A stretch of DNA of 64,000 nucleotides, taken from assembly GCA_000421065.1 (NCBI GenBank), contig ATWD01000001.1:3092001-3156000 (forward strand), given 5' to 3'. Below are positions 1 through 8,312 of the stretch, piece after piece (position 1 is the first letter of the stretch; each line of letters starts with the position of its first letter). The notes beneath the pieces are model-generated. The model was given only the letters and a program-made list of their open reading frames with translations, had not been told where the DNA came from and did not search any database. The position numbers and the translations under genes are program-made. This DNA is from Acidobacteriaceae bacterium TAA 166. Lineage in GTDB: Bacteria > Acidobacteriota > Terriglobia > Terriglobales > Acidobacteriaceae.

Positions 1-64
1 AGGCCGCGCGCAAAGCGTCGGAGAAGTAGCCAGGGCGTATCGACGGTTTTTTTGCAAAGACAAG

Positions 65-249
65 GCGCTGCCGCGCGGGCCCACTGCGCGTGGGGCGGTC
101 ACTTCGTGACGCGTATGCCGGCAACGCCCGGGGCTCCCTTCGGTTCGGCGCAAACATCTCGCAAGCGACCAACGGGAGCCCCCATCCCGAAGGGCAAATA
201 CACGTCACGAAGTGACCGCTCCACGCGCAGTGGGCCCGCGCGGCAGCGC
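65..249 (+). repeat. Dispersed palindromic repeat, copy A
   Basis: Full copy of a repeat family also found at 9342, 34832 and 49889, with fragments at 4551 and 61028 and a possible remnant at 43313. About 50 bp at the left end (GCGCTGCCGCGCGGGCCCAC...) is the near-perfect reverse complement of the right end (...GTGGGCCCGCGCGGCAGCGC). The core holds smaller nested inverted repeats (GGGCTCCC at 131 with GGGAGCCC at 174; CCCTTCGG with CCGAAGGG) and the conserved string GCAAGCGACCAACGGGAGCC. No protein is encoded. The element lies just after the stop of the MFS gene (minus strand). A possible gene tail ends at base 29 on its other side. Confidence 0.85.
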
Positions 250-279
250 ATTTCTTTTACTCCCAAATGTCGATACAAG

Positions 280-1677
280 CTAGTTCCCCGAGAGAGTCTG
301 CTCCGAGGCGGCCTCAGTCCGCTCCGCCCCCGGAATAATCCCCATCTCGATGTAGATGGGCTTCATCACCCGGCGCACCGACCGCAACTGCGTCGTAAAC
401 CAGGCTCCGCCCAGCAGACACGCCGTGCCCGTAATGATTACCGTGTGCGGAGCTCCGAAGCGATGCGCCAGGCCACCGGCCAGCAGGCTGCCGAAGGGAG
501 TCATCCCCACGAAGGCCATCGTGTAGTAACTCATCACGCGTCCGCGCTTGTCTTCCGGGACCAGCGTCTGGATCACGGTATTGCTGGCCGCGAGTCCCTG
601 CATCATTCCGAATCCTGTGATCAGCATCAGGACCAGTGAAAGCGGAAGGCTGCGCGACAACCCAAACAGAATAAGTCCGCCGCCAAACAGGAACGCCGAG
701 ACCTGGATCATCGTCGTCAGGCCGCGCACCGACTTTCGCACGGCCAGCGAGAACGCCGAGATCAACGCTCCCACCCCCGAAGCTCCAGTGAGAAAGCCCA
801 GCGTGTGCGGCCCCCCATGCAGCACCTCGGCCGCGAAGACCGGCATCAACACCATGAACGGCATCCCCATAAGGCTCATCAGGGCGAACAGCAGAAGGAT
901 CGTGCGGATCGGCCGGAAGCTCGTCACGTAAGACCATCCCTCCTGCAGCTGCGCCAGCATCGGAGCGGGAGTCTTCTCCGCGGCTCTCTGCGTGACTCTC
1001 ATTAGCAACAGCGAGGCCACGACCGCAATATAGCTCACGCCATCGATCAGGAAGCACCATCCCTCACCCACGGCGGCGATGATCAGGCCGGCGATGGCAG
1101 GACCGATCAGGCGGGCAAGATTCACAATCGAAGAGTTCAAGGCGATGGCATTGCTTAGATCGGCCTTGTTCGGCTTGTCCCCATCGCTCGTCACCATCTG
1201 GACCAGAAAAGCCTGTCGCCCCGGCATATCGAAGGCGTTGATAAGCCCCTGAAAGATACTCAGCGCGAGAATCTCATGGATCGTAATGACCTTCGCCAAG
1301 GTAAGCGCCGCCAGCAGCAGAGACTGAATGCCTGCCAGAACCTGGGTCCAGACCAGGAGTCTGCGCCGATCCATTCGCTCCACGATCACGCCCGCAAGCG
1401 GAGCCAGCAGGAACGTCGGAATCTGTCCGGCGAAGCCGACGACTCCCAGAAGAAACGGCGAACCGGTGAGCCGGTACACCAGCCAGCTGGTGGCGATACG
1501 CGTGATCCATGTCCCGATCAGCGAGATGCTCTGACCTACGAAGTAGAGCCGGAAGTTGCGATGCCGCAAGGCTCGCCACGCATGCGAGAGACCTCCCCGC
1601 GAACTCTCTTCGTTTGCGCCTGGATTCGGTTTCGGATTCGGATTCGTCTCGCTCGAAGTCTCTCTCTTCTCCATCAC
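280..1677 (-). CDS. MFS transporter, EntS-like (MFS_3) exporter
   Basis: A 465-residue inner-membrane protein with about twelve hydrophobic segments. It matches the EntS/MFS_3 group of drug or siderophore exporters: an N-terminal FRLYFVGQSISLIGTWI segment, then the loop-2/3 motif ERMDRRRLL, and a second half with the related GRVMSYYTMAFVGMTPFGSL. The first 35 residues are hydrophilic (Asn/Pro/Lys-rich) and lie before the first helix, so the true start could be a little downstream. The substrate cannot be read from sequence. The gene stands alone: a tiny Zn-ribbon gene lies 96 bp upstream on the same strand and repeat copy A follows its stop. Confidence 0.85.
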   Translation of the reverse strand: MMEKRETSSETNPNPKPNPGANEESSRGGLSHAWRALRHRNFRLYFVGQSISLIGTWITRIATSWLVYRLTGSPFLLGVVGFAGQIPTFLLAPLAGVIVERMDRRRLLVWTQVLAGIQSLLLAALTLAKVITIHEILALSIFQGLINAFDMPGRQAFLVQMVTSDGDKPNKADLSNAIALNSSIVNLARLIGPAIAGLIIAAVGEGWCFLIDGVSYIAVVASLLLMRVTQRAAEKTPAPMLAQLQEGWSYVTSFRPIRTILLLFALMSLMGMPFMVLMPVFAAEVLHGGPHTLGFLTGASGVGALISAFSLAVRKSVRGLTTMIQVSAFLFGGGLILFGLSRSLPLSLVLMLITGFGMMQGLAASNTVIQTLVPEDKRGRVMSYYTMAFVGMTPFGSLLAGGLAHRFGAPHTVIITGTACLLGGAWFTTQLRSVRRVMKPIYIEMGIIPGAERTEAASEQTLSGN

Positions 1678-1773
1678 GCCAAAACGCCTTCCAGTTCTCT
1701 CTTATTCGATGATCGCAACAGAGAAGACGATTGGCGCGGTCGGAAAGACGAGAAGGTGGGACCTGAATAAATC

Positions 1774-1923
1774 TCAGTAAAAATCCGAACAGCTCAAAAA
1801 GTAACCGCAGTTGCGGCAGATCAGCTTGCAGCGGCTCTCCTCGAGCCGCGAAGAGCAGGTAGGACACCAGACCTGATGATGTTCCGATGCGATCGGACAT
1901 GCGGCCAGGATCTGCTTCGTCAC
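1774..1923 (-). CDS. Four-Cys zinc-ribbon mini-protein (49 aa)
   Basis: A short GTG-initiated gene. It reads [13 protein letters not shown], then [19 protein letters not shown] at the C-terminus. Two CxxC knuckles (CPTC and CRNC) with 13 residues between them, plus further cysteines, predict one zinc-binding ribbon. From memory, near-identical mini-proteins ending in [11 protein letters not shown] or CGYYLSCSDFY are common in Acidobacteria and some other phyla; their function is unknown to me. The start is chosen because GGAAGAG lies 3-10 bases before the GTG. The gene is co-directional with the MFS gene 96 bp downstream. A role in metal or redox handling would be a guess. Confidence 0.7.
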   Translation of the reverse strand: MTKQILAACPIASEHHQVWCPTCSSRLEESRCKLICRNCGYFLSCSDFY

Positions 1924-2069
1924 CGACTCTTCCGTTTCCGCTGAATCAGGCTCACCTATTCCGTAAGCTTAAACGCCTTTGCGGAATTTTCAACCAGCGG
2001 GTTCGCACAGCCGCGCATCGAATCGTGTACCGTCGAGAGAGAACGGTCATTGACCGAAAGGAGAACATC

Positions 2070-2498
2070 ATGGATCGCAGCGCAAGCGCCATCTGGCACG
2101 GCACCCTCAAAGAGGGCAAGGGAACCATCTCCACCCAGAGCGGCACGCTCAAGGACACGCAGTACAGCTTTGCAGCCCGCTTCGCCGAAGGCGTCGGAAC
2201 GAATCCCGAGGAGCTCATCGCCGCCGCGCACGCCGGCTGCTACACCATGGCGCTCAGCGCCCAGCTCACCGAGGCCGGCTTCACGCCCGAGTCAATCGAG
2301 ACCAAGGCCGTCGTCACACTCGATCTGCACGGCGAAGGCCCCACCATCACCAAGATTCACCTCACCAACACCTCGAAGGTTCCCAACCTCGACCAAGCCA
2401 AGTTCGAAGAGCTCGCCAACAAGGCGAAGATCGGATGCCCTGTCTCGAAGGTGCTTAAGGCCGCCGATATTACCCTCGACGCTACTCTCGCCTCCTAA
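2070..2498 (+). CDS. osmC: OsmC family hydroperoxide reductase
   Basis: A 142-residue cytosolic thiol peroxidase of the OsmC/Ohr superfamily, which reduces organic hydroperoxides. Both redox cysteines are visible: the peroxidatic one in [12 protein letters not shown] and the resolving one in [11 protein letters not shown]. The length equals the usual OsmC length (about 140). The ATG at 2070 is chosen because AAAGGAGAACATC stands directly before it; an open frame reaching up to 1887 is only read-through. OsmC is favoured over Ohr by the [16 protein letters not shown]-terminus. The gene is single and ends 30 bp before a bidirectional hairpin terminator. Confidence 0.93.
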   Translation: MDRSASAIWHGTLKEGKGTISTQSGTLKDTQYSFAARFAEGVGTNPEELIAAAHAGCYTMALSAQLTEAGFTPESIETKAVVTLDLHGEGPTITKIHLTNTSKVPNLDQAKFEELANKAKIGCPVSKVLKAADITLDATLAS

Positions 2499-2527
2499 AA
2501 AGTCCCGAAGATCCAGACTGAAAGATA

Positions 2528-2568
2528 AAAGACCGTTGTCCTTCCTCTCGGGACAACGGTCTTTCTTC
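2528..2568. terminator. Bidirectional intrinsic terminator
   Basis: A 14-bp perfect stem, AAAGACCGTTGTCC (2528-2541) with GGACAACGGTCTTT (2551-2564), and a 9-nt loop. T-rich runs follow on both strands. It lies between convergent osmC (ends 2498) and the DUF6496-like gene (ends 2592), so it can serve both. Confidence 0.88.
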
Positions 2569-2591
2569 GTGAACCTCACTTTGGTGTACGT

Positions 2592-2717
2592 CTAGCTCTT
2601 CTTCTCTGGAACCTTCTTGCCCTCTCGCCGGGCCTCGGAGAGTCCGATCGCGATGGCCTGCTTGCGGTTCGTCACCTTCCTGCCGCTGCGCCCGCTCTTG
2701 AGCTTTCCTCCCTTCAT
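2592..2717 (-). CDS. C-terminal half of split DUF6496-like protein
   Basis: A 41-residue frame, starting MKGGKLKSGRSGRKV and continuing with NRKQAIAIGLSEARREGKK. It carries the conserved half of the DUF6496-type Lys-rich small proteins (from memory, GxxVxSRKQAIAIALSEAR). It is normally joined directly to the ...GKDVEREMRR segment that ends the preceding frame. Here the two overlap by 4 nt (ATGA). Adding one base would fuse them, so this is either a recent -1 frameshift, a sequencing error, or a translationally coupled pair. Function unknown; a nucleic-acid-binding role is plausible from its basic composition. Confidence 0.65.
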   Translation of the reverse strand: MKGGKLKSGRSGRKVTNRKQAIAIGLSEARREGKKVPEKKS

Positions 2718-2929
2718 CGCCGCATCTCGCGTTCGACATCTTTGCCCGCCGAAGGCGAGTACTTCCGCGTGCTTGACTTCTTGCTGGACTTCTTTGCGGT
2801 GGTCTTCTTCGTTGCCGTCTTTTTGCTTGCCGTTTTTTTCGTTGCCGACTTCTTGCTTGAGCCCTTCCTCACCGCTTTTTTGCTCGGTGATTTCTTCGCT
2901 GCCTTCTTGCTTGCCTTTTTGGTTGCCAT
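2714..2929 (-). CDS. Lys/Ala/Ser-rich histone H1-like protein (N-terminal half of DUF6496-like gene)
   Basis: A 71-residue protein made mostly of KK-[AST] repeats (KKASKKAAKK, TKKTASKKTA), like bacterial histone H1-like tails, ending SAGKDVEREMRR. Its ATG at 2929 follows a clear GGGAGG ribosome site 6 bases upstream; longer readings upstream are not needed. The tail probably binds DNA or RNA through charge. Its stop codon overlaps the ATG of the next frame, which encodes the rest of the family domain. The codon repeats make the locus prone to slippage. Confidence 0.7.
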   Translation of the reverse strand: MATKKASKKAAKKSPSKKAVRKGSSKKSATKKTASKKTATKKTTAKKSSKKSSTRKYSPSAGKDVEREMRR

Positions 2930-2999
2930 ACTATCCTCCCAACTTATTTCAGAAGGTGTAAAACGTTCTGCGAGTTGCTTCTGTATCCAATTCAGATTC

Positions 3000-4529
3000 T
3001 TATTGCCGGGCGTGTCTTCTCTTTCGCAGCACAAGTCCTACGAGCGAGAGCACGGCAGCCGCAGCCAGCAGACGCAGAAACATCCTGCGCATCCACGACG
3101 ACGTTCGCTTGAGCGAGCCATCCTGCCACGCCGTCTTCACACGCATCAGGTCTGCGGTCAGCCCTGGAATCGTGATTGCATTCAGATCGTCGGTCGGCAA
3201 CGATCCGAAGATGCGCTCTGGTGTCGGCAACCCTCCTTCATAGTCCTTCGGGATCGCCGCCATCATCGCATTCACCTCCGCATCGCGAGGATCGTCGAAG
3301 AGCGAGACGTCGGCCGTGTTCGGGAATAATGTGTCCTTGCCCGTCATCTTCCTTTCAATCGCGGCCACGCCATCCTGGCAGACTCCCAGCGGATAGTAGC
3401 CTCCGAACGGAAGATCGGGCCGGCGCAGATGCTGGTGCGCGAACGCGACCACCATCGCTGCCACCAGCCGCGTCACCTCGACCGCATCCTTGCCGTGATA
3501 CGTATGCGCATGCCGCCCCAGCACCCACGCCTGGTCCTGCGTGTCCATGGTGCGAAACTCGCTCTTGCCGTCGATACCGAAGTACCAGCTCACATTCGCG
3601 TTGATCTTCGGCCCGCGAATCTCCCACTCATACTCGGCGTGGCTCACCGGAACCAGCAGCGGCCGCTTCGTGCCGGGAATCGCAATCCGGGTATCGATCC
3701 AGAAGGGCATCATCACCTCCTGAGCAAGGCCAGTGCCCTGGCGCTTGTAATGGAAGTGCCCGAAGTTGGCGAAGTAGCGTGCGTCGTAGACCGCGACCGT
3801 ATGTCCCGTCGCCATCAGGGCCGCAATCAGATTTTGTGGCGAGGCGGCATGTTCCGCTCCCACCGCAGCCTGAATCTGTTGCACGCTGCTCACTGCGTTC
3901 AGACTCAGCCGATTCAAAACATCCGCCATCCGCTGACTCTCGGCGTGCATCGGAGCGAGGAGCGCATTCGGTCCATCCCCGCGGACAACTCCCGCGCCCA
4001 GCTCGGTGACGATGCCGTCCGTGGTGAATCCCGCAAGCTTCGAGGGCTGGTTCAGGTCTACCACGCCGCCCTGCTCCAGCGTGTACTCCCCCAGATCGAG
4101 GAAGGGCCGCAGACGCTCTGTCGTTACAGCACCGATCTCGAATGAGGCCTGTGCGCTTGCTCCCGCATCATCCCCAGCGCTGCCATCATCCTTCTTCGCC
4201 ACCAGGCGGCCAGCGATCTTCACCGTGGGATTGATGCCCGACAGCGTCCAGCCGGGAAAGCGATCGAGCCCGCTCCAGTCCTTGCCCAGGATCAGCTCAC
4301 GCAGGCGCTTGAGCAGCGAGGGGCTCATCAGCGCCGGCCCCTGCTTCGTACCATGCAGCTGCGCCAGTAGAGCATCGGTAAACCCCGGCGTAGCCGACAG
4401 CTCACGCATCATGCCCGACAGCAGAATCGTATTGGGAGGCATCGGCTCTTCAGGCGCCACGAAACTCTCGTCTCCTCTGCAGCCCATCAGCGCCAACGAT
4501 ACTACTGCAGCCGCAGTCCACATTCGCAT
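3000..4529 (-). CDS. Hypothetical lipoprotein with C-terminal membrane anchor
   Basis: A 509-residue protein of no family that I recognise. The N-terminus is a lipoprotein signal (AAAVVSLALMGC, modified Cys near residue 17). The C-terminus has a hydrophobic helix (MFLRLLAAAAVLSLVGLVL) followed by basic RKRRHARQ, the layout of a protein held by both ends at the outer face of the inner membrane. The middle part has conserved-looking stretches such as YFANFGHFHYKRQGTG, HAHTYHGKD and PFGGYYPLGVCQDGV, rich in His and Tyr, but no catalytic motif that I can name. It is co-directional with gatB, separated only by a repeat fragment. Confidence 0.75.
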   Translation of the reverse strand: MRMWTAAAVVSLALMGCRGDESFVAPEEPMPPNTILLSGMMRELSATPGFTDALLAQLHGTKQGPALMSPSLLKRLRELILGKDWSGLDRFPGWTLSGINPTVKIAGRLVAKKDDGSAGDDAGASAQASFEIGAVTTERLRPFLDLGEYTLEQGGVVDLNQPSKLAGFTTDGIVTELGAGVVRGDGPNALLAPMHAESQRMADVLNRLSLNAVSSVQQIQAAVGAEHAASPQNLIAALMATGHTVAVYDARYFANFGHFHYKRQGTGLAQEVMMPFWIDTRIAIPGTKRPLLVPVSHAEYEWEIRGPKINANVSWYFGIDGKSEFRTMDTQDQAWVLGRHAHTYHGKDAVEVTRLVAAMVVAFAHQHLRRPDLPFGGYYPLGVCQDGVAAIERKMTGKDTLFPNTADVSLFDDPRDAEVNAMMAAIPKDYEGGLPTPERIFGSLPTDDLNAITIPGLTADLMRVKTAWQDGSLKRTSSWMRRMFLRLLAAAAVLSLVGLVLRKRRHARQ

Positions 4530-4550
4530 CCGCTTATTAAACCGCAGAGG

Positions 4551-4600
4551 GCGATTGCCTGCCGGCCGGGCCCACGCGCAGCGGCCCGCGCGGCAGCGCC
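4551..4600 (-). repeat. Dispersed palindromic repeat, internally deleted fragment
   Basis: Both outer ends of the repeat (GATTGCCTGCCGGCCGGGCC and GCGGCCCGCGCGGCAGCGCC) are joined with the roughly 130-bp core missing. The order and sequence match the minus orientation of copy B at 9342. It lies directly after the gatB stop codon. Confidence 0.75.
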
Positions 4601-4616
4601 TGTCTTTTACCCAGCG

Positions 4617-6107
4617 TCAGCTATCGAGCTTCTTCGTCACCAGCTTGTTCAGTAGCCCCGGATTCGCCTGTCCCTTCGACAGCCGCATCACTTGGCCCAC
4701 GAAGAACGCTGCCACCGTCTTCTTGCCGCCGCGATACTGCTCCACCTGCTTCGGATTCGCTGCGATCACCTCGTCGATCATCGTCTCGATCGCACCGGCG
4801 TCGGAGATCTGCTGCGGCTTGTCGCGTTCGTAGATCTCCGGAAAATCCTTGCCCTCGGCGAAGCTCGCATCCAGCAGCTGCTTCAGCTGCTTCGAGCTGA
4901 TCGTGCCCTCTTCCATCAGATCGGCGGCCAGCACGATTCCATCGAGCGAGACCGGAGACTGGTCGTCCTCAAGCTCCGCCGCGCGCAGACGCATCGTAAT
5001 CTCCGACAGCAGAATCGAGGCCACACGTTTGGGCGATCTCGCCTTCCTGGCCGCCTCCTCGAAGCGATCCGCGAAGTCACGCGTCGCCGTAATCGTCGCC
5101 GCGTCCTGCTCGTTCAGGCCGTATTCGGCGATCATGCGAGCACGCCGTTTCTCCGGAAGCTCCGGCATGTCCTCCAGAATCTCTTTGAGCCACTCCGCTC
5201 CCACCACCAGTGGCGGAAGATCCGGCTCCGGGAAGTAGCGATAGTCGTGCGCCTGTTCCTTCGAGCGCATCGAGTACGTCCGGCCCTCGCCCGAGTTCCA
5301 CAGCCGCGACTCTTGCACCACGCGGCCGCCGTCTTCGATCACGCCGATCTGGCGCTCGATCTCGTACTGCACCGCCGCGCGAATGTAGCGGAAGCTATTG
5401 ACGTTCTTCACCTCGGCTTTGGTTCCGAACTGTTTCGCGCCCTTCAGCATCACGCTCACATTGGCGTCGCAACGCAGCGAACCCTCTTCCATGTTGCAGT
5501 CGCTCACGCCCGTATAGAGCAGAATCTCCTTCAATCGCGTCAGGTACTCGAAGACCTCGTCCGGTGTGCGCAGGTCGGGCTCGGAGACGATCTCAACCAG
5601 CGGCGTTCCGCAGCGGTTCAGATCGATATACGTCCGATTGATCGAATCAGCGAAGCCGTCGTGGATACTCTTGCCCGCGTCCTCTTCCATGTGCAGGCGC
5701 GTCACGCCGACGCGCTTGGTGATCGCGACTCCGCTCTCGTCGAACGCGGGAACCTCGATCCATCCGTTCTCCGCGATCGGCTTATCGAACTGCGAGATCT
5801 GGTAGCCCTTCGGCGAATCCGGGTAGAAGTAGTTCTTGCGTGCGAAGACGCTGGTCTCGCGAATCTCGCAGTGGATCGCCCTCGCGGCCAGCGCAGCATA
5901 CTCCACCGCCTTGCGGTTCAACACCGGCAGAGCCCCGGGAAGACCAAGGCAGGTCGGGCAGACGTGCGTATTGGGCTCGCCGCCGTACTGGTTCACACAG
6001 CCGCAGAAGGCCTTGGTCTCGGTCAGCAGCTGAACGTGAACCTCAAGCCCGATCACGGGCTGGTATTTGGCAAGAATCTCCGGCGAAAGCGCGGTAGCAG
6101 TCGACAT
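4617..6107 (-). CDS. gatB: Asp-tRNA(Asn)/Glu-tRNA(Gln) amidotransferase subunit B
   Basis: A 496-residue GatB, which activates and amidates Glu-tRNA(Gln) or Asp-tRNA(Asn) together with GatA and GatC in the cytosol. The N-terminal catalytic cradle shows YQPVIGLEVHVQL, the zinc-site cysteines CGC...CPTCLGLPGALPVLN, and EEDAGKSIHDG. The C-terminal YqeY-like tRNA-binding tail includes PKRVASILLSEI and the final NPGLLNKLVTKKL. Length is as usual (about 475-500). The ATG at 6107 fits the family start; a longer frame to 6185 adds unrelated residues. gatA and gatC are not nearby. The start codon lies inside an 18-bp palindrome and no clear Shine-Dalgarno is seen. Confidence 0.97.
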   Translation of the reverse strand: MSTATALSPEILAKYQPVIGLEVHVQLLTETKAFCGCVNQYGGEPNTHVCPTCLGLPGALPVLNRKAVEYAALAARAIHCEIRETSVFARKNYFYPDSPKGYQISQFDKPIAENGWIEVPAFDESGVAITKRVGVTRLHMEEDAGKSIHDGFADSINRTYIDLNRCGTPLVEIVSEPDLRTPDEVFEYLTRLKEILLYTGVSDCNMEEGSLRCDANVSVMLKGAKQFGTKAEVKNVNSFRYIRAAVQYEIERQIGVIEDGGRVVQESRLWNSGEGRTYSMRSKEQAHDYRYFPEPDLPPLVVGAEWLKEILEDMPELPEKRRARMIAEYGLNEQDAATITATRDFADRFEEAARKARSPKRVASILLSEITMRLRAAELEDDQSPVSLDGIVLAADLMEEGTISSKQLKQLLDASFAEGKDFPEIYERDKPQQISDAGAIETMIDEVIAANPKQVEQYRGGKKTVAAFFVGQVMRLSKGQANPGLLNKLVTKKLDS

Positions 6108-6118
6108 AATTATGTCGA
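6101..6118. promoter_or_regulatory. 18-bp perfect palindrome over the gatB start codon
   Basis: TCGACATAATTATGTCGA is a perfect inverted repeat that contains the gatB ATG. It could be an operator, or an mRNA hairpin that hides the start. No regulator gene is adjacent. Confidence 0.5.
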
Positions 6119-6262
6119 TTCTACCAAGGGACTCTCCGTGCCCCTGCCTGACCGCCCACCCTGCAATCCGGCAGGCGCAGAGCATCCATTACAGATTCAC
6201 GAAAATTCCTGCCCCGGCATCCGAGGCATGCATCCAAACCCAATCGTCTGCGTCTCTCTTGT

Positions 6263-7519
6263 ATGCGTCGTGTGTTCTCCCCTCGCCTGCTGCTTACGAT
6301 TACCCTTCTTTTTGGCACGCTTCCGGCGGGATTGGCACAAAAGACCGTAACAGCCTCTCACCCCAGGCTCGTCGGCTACTTTCCCCAGTGGGGCCTGTAC
6401 GATGATCAACCTTATCTGGTCAAAAACCTCATCTCTCCCGGCGGTCACGCCCCTCTGGTCGATCAGATCAACTATGCCCAGGGCTTCGTGACCAACGGCC
6501 GCTGCTCGGTGGCCGACCCCAACGCCGATCTCAACTTCAGCTTTTCGGCCCAGCAGAGCGTCAATGGCATTGCCGATTCCCCCGCACATCCTTTTCGCGG
6601 CCACCTGCACCAGCTTCAACTGCTCAAGCAGCGATATCCCCACCTCCGCATCCTCATCTCGCTCGAAGGCCGCGCCTCGGACTTCGCCTTCGACGCCCGG
6701 CCTGAGAATCGCGAGTCCTTCGTCGCCTCCTGCATCGACACCTTTATTAAAGGCCACCTCGCGCCGGGCATCGACGCGCCCAATCTCTTCGACGGCATCG
6801 ATCTCGACTGGGAGTTCCCGCGCGAGCCCGATGCTGCCAACTTCCTCGCGCTGCTCCAGGAGTTTCGCCGACAGATGAGCGCCGTCCGCCCTGAGCTGCG
6901 CCTGACTATCGCTACCGGCCCCTCTCCGCATATGTATCCCGGGACTGATGTCGCCGCGGTCGCGGCACTGGTCGACCAGGTGGGCCTGATGACCTACGAC
7001 TTCATCGGACCGTGGAGCGATACCACCGGCCTTATCGCTCCCCTCTCCGCCCCGGAGCAGTTTGAAGGCGGAACCGTAGCCCGTTCCGTCTCCGCCTGGC
7101 ACAACGCCGGCGTCCCCACCGACAAGCTCCTGATGGGCGTCCCCTTCTATGCCTACGGCTGGCACCAGGTCCCAGAGGACGGCCACGGCCTGTTCCAGGA
7201 GGGAACCGGCATCCACGGCGACCGCCCCTACGGCTATATCCAGACCCTGATGGATCACTCGACCGTCTACCGAGATCCCGCCTCGCAGGCTCCCTGGCTG
7301 TTCGACGGCGACGTCTTCTGGACCTACGAAGATCCCATCTCGGTCGCTCACAAGGCCAACTTCGTGCGTGACCAGGGCCTCGGCGGCCTGATGATCTGGG
7401 AGCTTGGCGAGGACAATAACGACGCGGCCCTCCTACGGGCAGCGCACCAGGGATTGAGCAGTACCCCTCCCGGGGTTGGAATCTCTGAACGGTCGAAATC
7501 CATAGGAGCCTCTCCGTAG
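6263..7519 (+). CDS. Secreted GH18 chitinase-like glycosidase
   Basis: A 418-residue exported protein. The N-terminus is a Sec signal (RLLLTITLLFGTLPAGLAQ). The rest is a GH18 barrel: LVGYFPQWG (strand 1), LRILISLEGR in place of the usual SxGG, and the catalytic DGIDLDWEFPREP (DxxDxDxE, Glu as acid). These are followed by QVGLMTYDFIGPWS and the C-terminal GLGGLMIWELGEDN. GH18 enzymes cut chitin or related GlcNAc polymers by substrate-assisted catalysis. A second GH18 gene at 13125 is clearly related but not a close copy. Monocistronic; divergent from gatB with 155 bp between them. Confidence 0.92.
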   Translation: MRRVFSPRLLLTITLLFGTLPAGLAQKTVTASHPRLVGYFPQWGLYDDQPYLVKNLISPGGHAPLVDQINYAQGFVTNGRCSVADPNADLNFSFSAQQSVNGIADSPAHPFRGHLHQLQLLKQRYPHLRILISLEGRASDFAFDARPENRESFVASCIDTFIKGHLAPGIDAPNLFDGIDLDWEFPREPDAANFLALLQEFRRQMSAVRPELRLTIATGPSPHMYPGTDVAAVAALVDQVGLMTYDFIGPWSDTTGLIAPLSAPEQFEGGTVARSVSAWHNAGVPTDKLLMGVPFYAYGWHQVPEDGHGLFQEGTGIHGDRPYGYIQTLMDHSTVYRDPASQAPWLFDGDVFWTYEDPISVAHKANFVRDQGLGGLMIWELGEDNNDAALLRAAHQGLSSTPPGVGISERSKSIGASP

Positions 7520-7652
7520 GTCAGGACTGGTCGGGCGAAGGAACATAGCGCCGCGCCCAACTTTATTTGGAATATTTTTTGTCATTCCTGAAATAAGTGC
7601 TTTGTCATTAATGGTTTAGATCTCTTTCTCTTCTCGCGTCCTATATTTCCCA

Positions 7653-8294
7653 CATGACCAGAGCATTCTTGGTGACGACATCTATCCTTTATGCTCTGTT
7701 CCTCTGCACGCGCCTTCTGTCTCAAGCCAGTCTCAACTGCCTCTGCCCACCGGCCCCTATGGCATAGGACGCATCAGTTACCAGCTCACCGATAGCAGCC
7801 GATTCGAGCCTCTCTCTTCCAAGCCAGATGCCCGTCGCAGGATGATGCTCTACATCTGGTATCCCACAGATCGGAACCTCTCCGGCAGGAGTAAGACGGC
7901 TCCCTATCTTCCCGGCCCTTTTAAAGAGAACGAATCCAAGATAAGCCCGGGCGACTTCGCCGACATGTTTTCCCCGTCGACGTATGAAGGCCTCAGTCAT
8001 TGCCCGCGACCGTTGTAATCGACGATGCCCCCTTCGCCTCGGGCAAGCAACACTTCCCCTTGCTGCTCTTCTCCCATGGCTGGGGGAATCCCGCCTTCCT
8101 CTATACGGCGGAGCTCGAGGACATCGTCAGCCACGGCTATATCATCGCGGCCATCGATCACCTACGACACCAACTTCACTCTCTTTCCGGATGGCGAGAT
8201 CACCCTGTTTGCGCAGGAGAGCAAGGCTCCCGCAGGTCGCTGGAAATCTGTACGCCGACCGATGAATAAGGATGCCTGCCCAGTCTTCCGCTGA
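7653..8294 (+). pseudogene. Decayed alpha/beta hydrolase (PAF-acetylhydrolase-like)
   Basis: Pieces of one protein appear in successive frames: a signal-like start (MTRAFLVTTSILYALFL...LSQAS), then PTGPYGIGRISYQLTD and MMLYIWYP, then a frame change near 8000 to VVIDDAPFASGKQHFPLLLF-SHGWGNPAF (nucleophile-elbow-like GxSxG region read as FSHGWG) and IIAAIDH, then a further change near 8165 to YDTNFTLFPDGEITLFAQ. At least three frameshifts are needed, and the C-terminal half with the catalytic Asp/His is absent. The order and spacing fit the PAF-acetylhydrolase isoform II / dienelactone-hydrolase group. It is certainly non-functional as read. Confidence 0.75.
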
Positions 8295-8312
8295 TATGGG
8301 CAGGCGTCCGGA

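Noticed and set aside
1-29. Possible C-terminal tail of a plus-strand gene (...AARKASEK, stop at 27-29)
   Set aside because: Only nine codons are inside the window. It would fit the rule that the repeat follows a stop codon, but cannot be supported alone.
4692-6350. A 552-codon frame antisense to gatB
   Set aside because: Arg/Leu-rich shadow frame without any recognisable domain.
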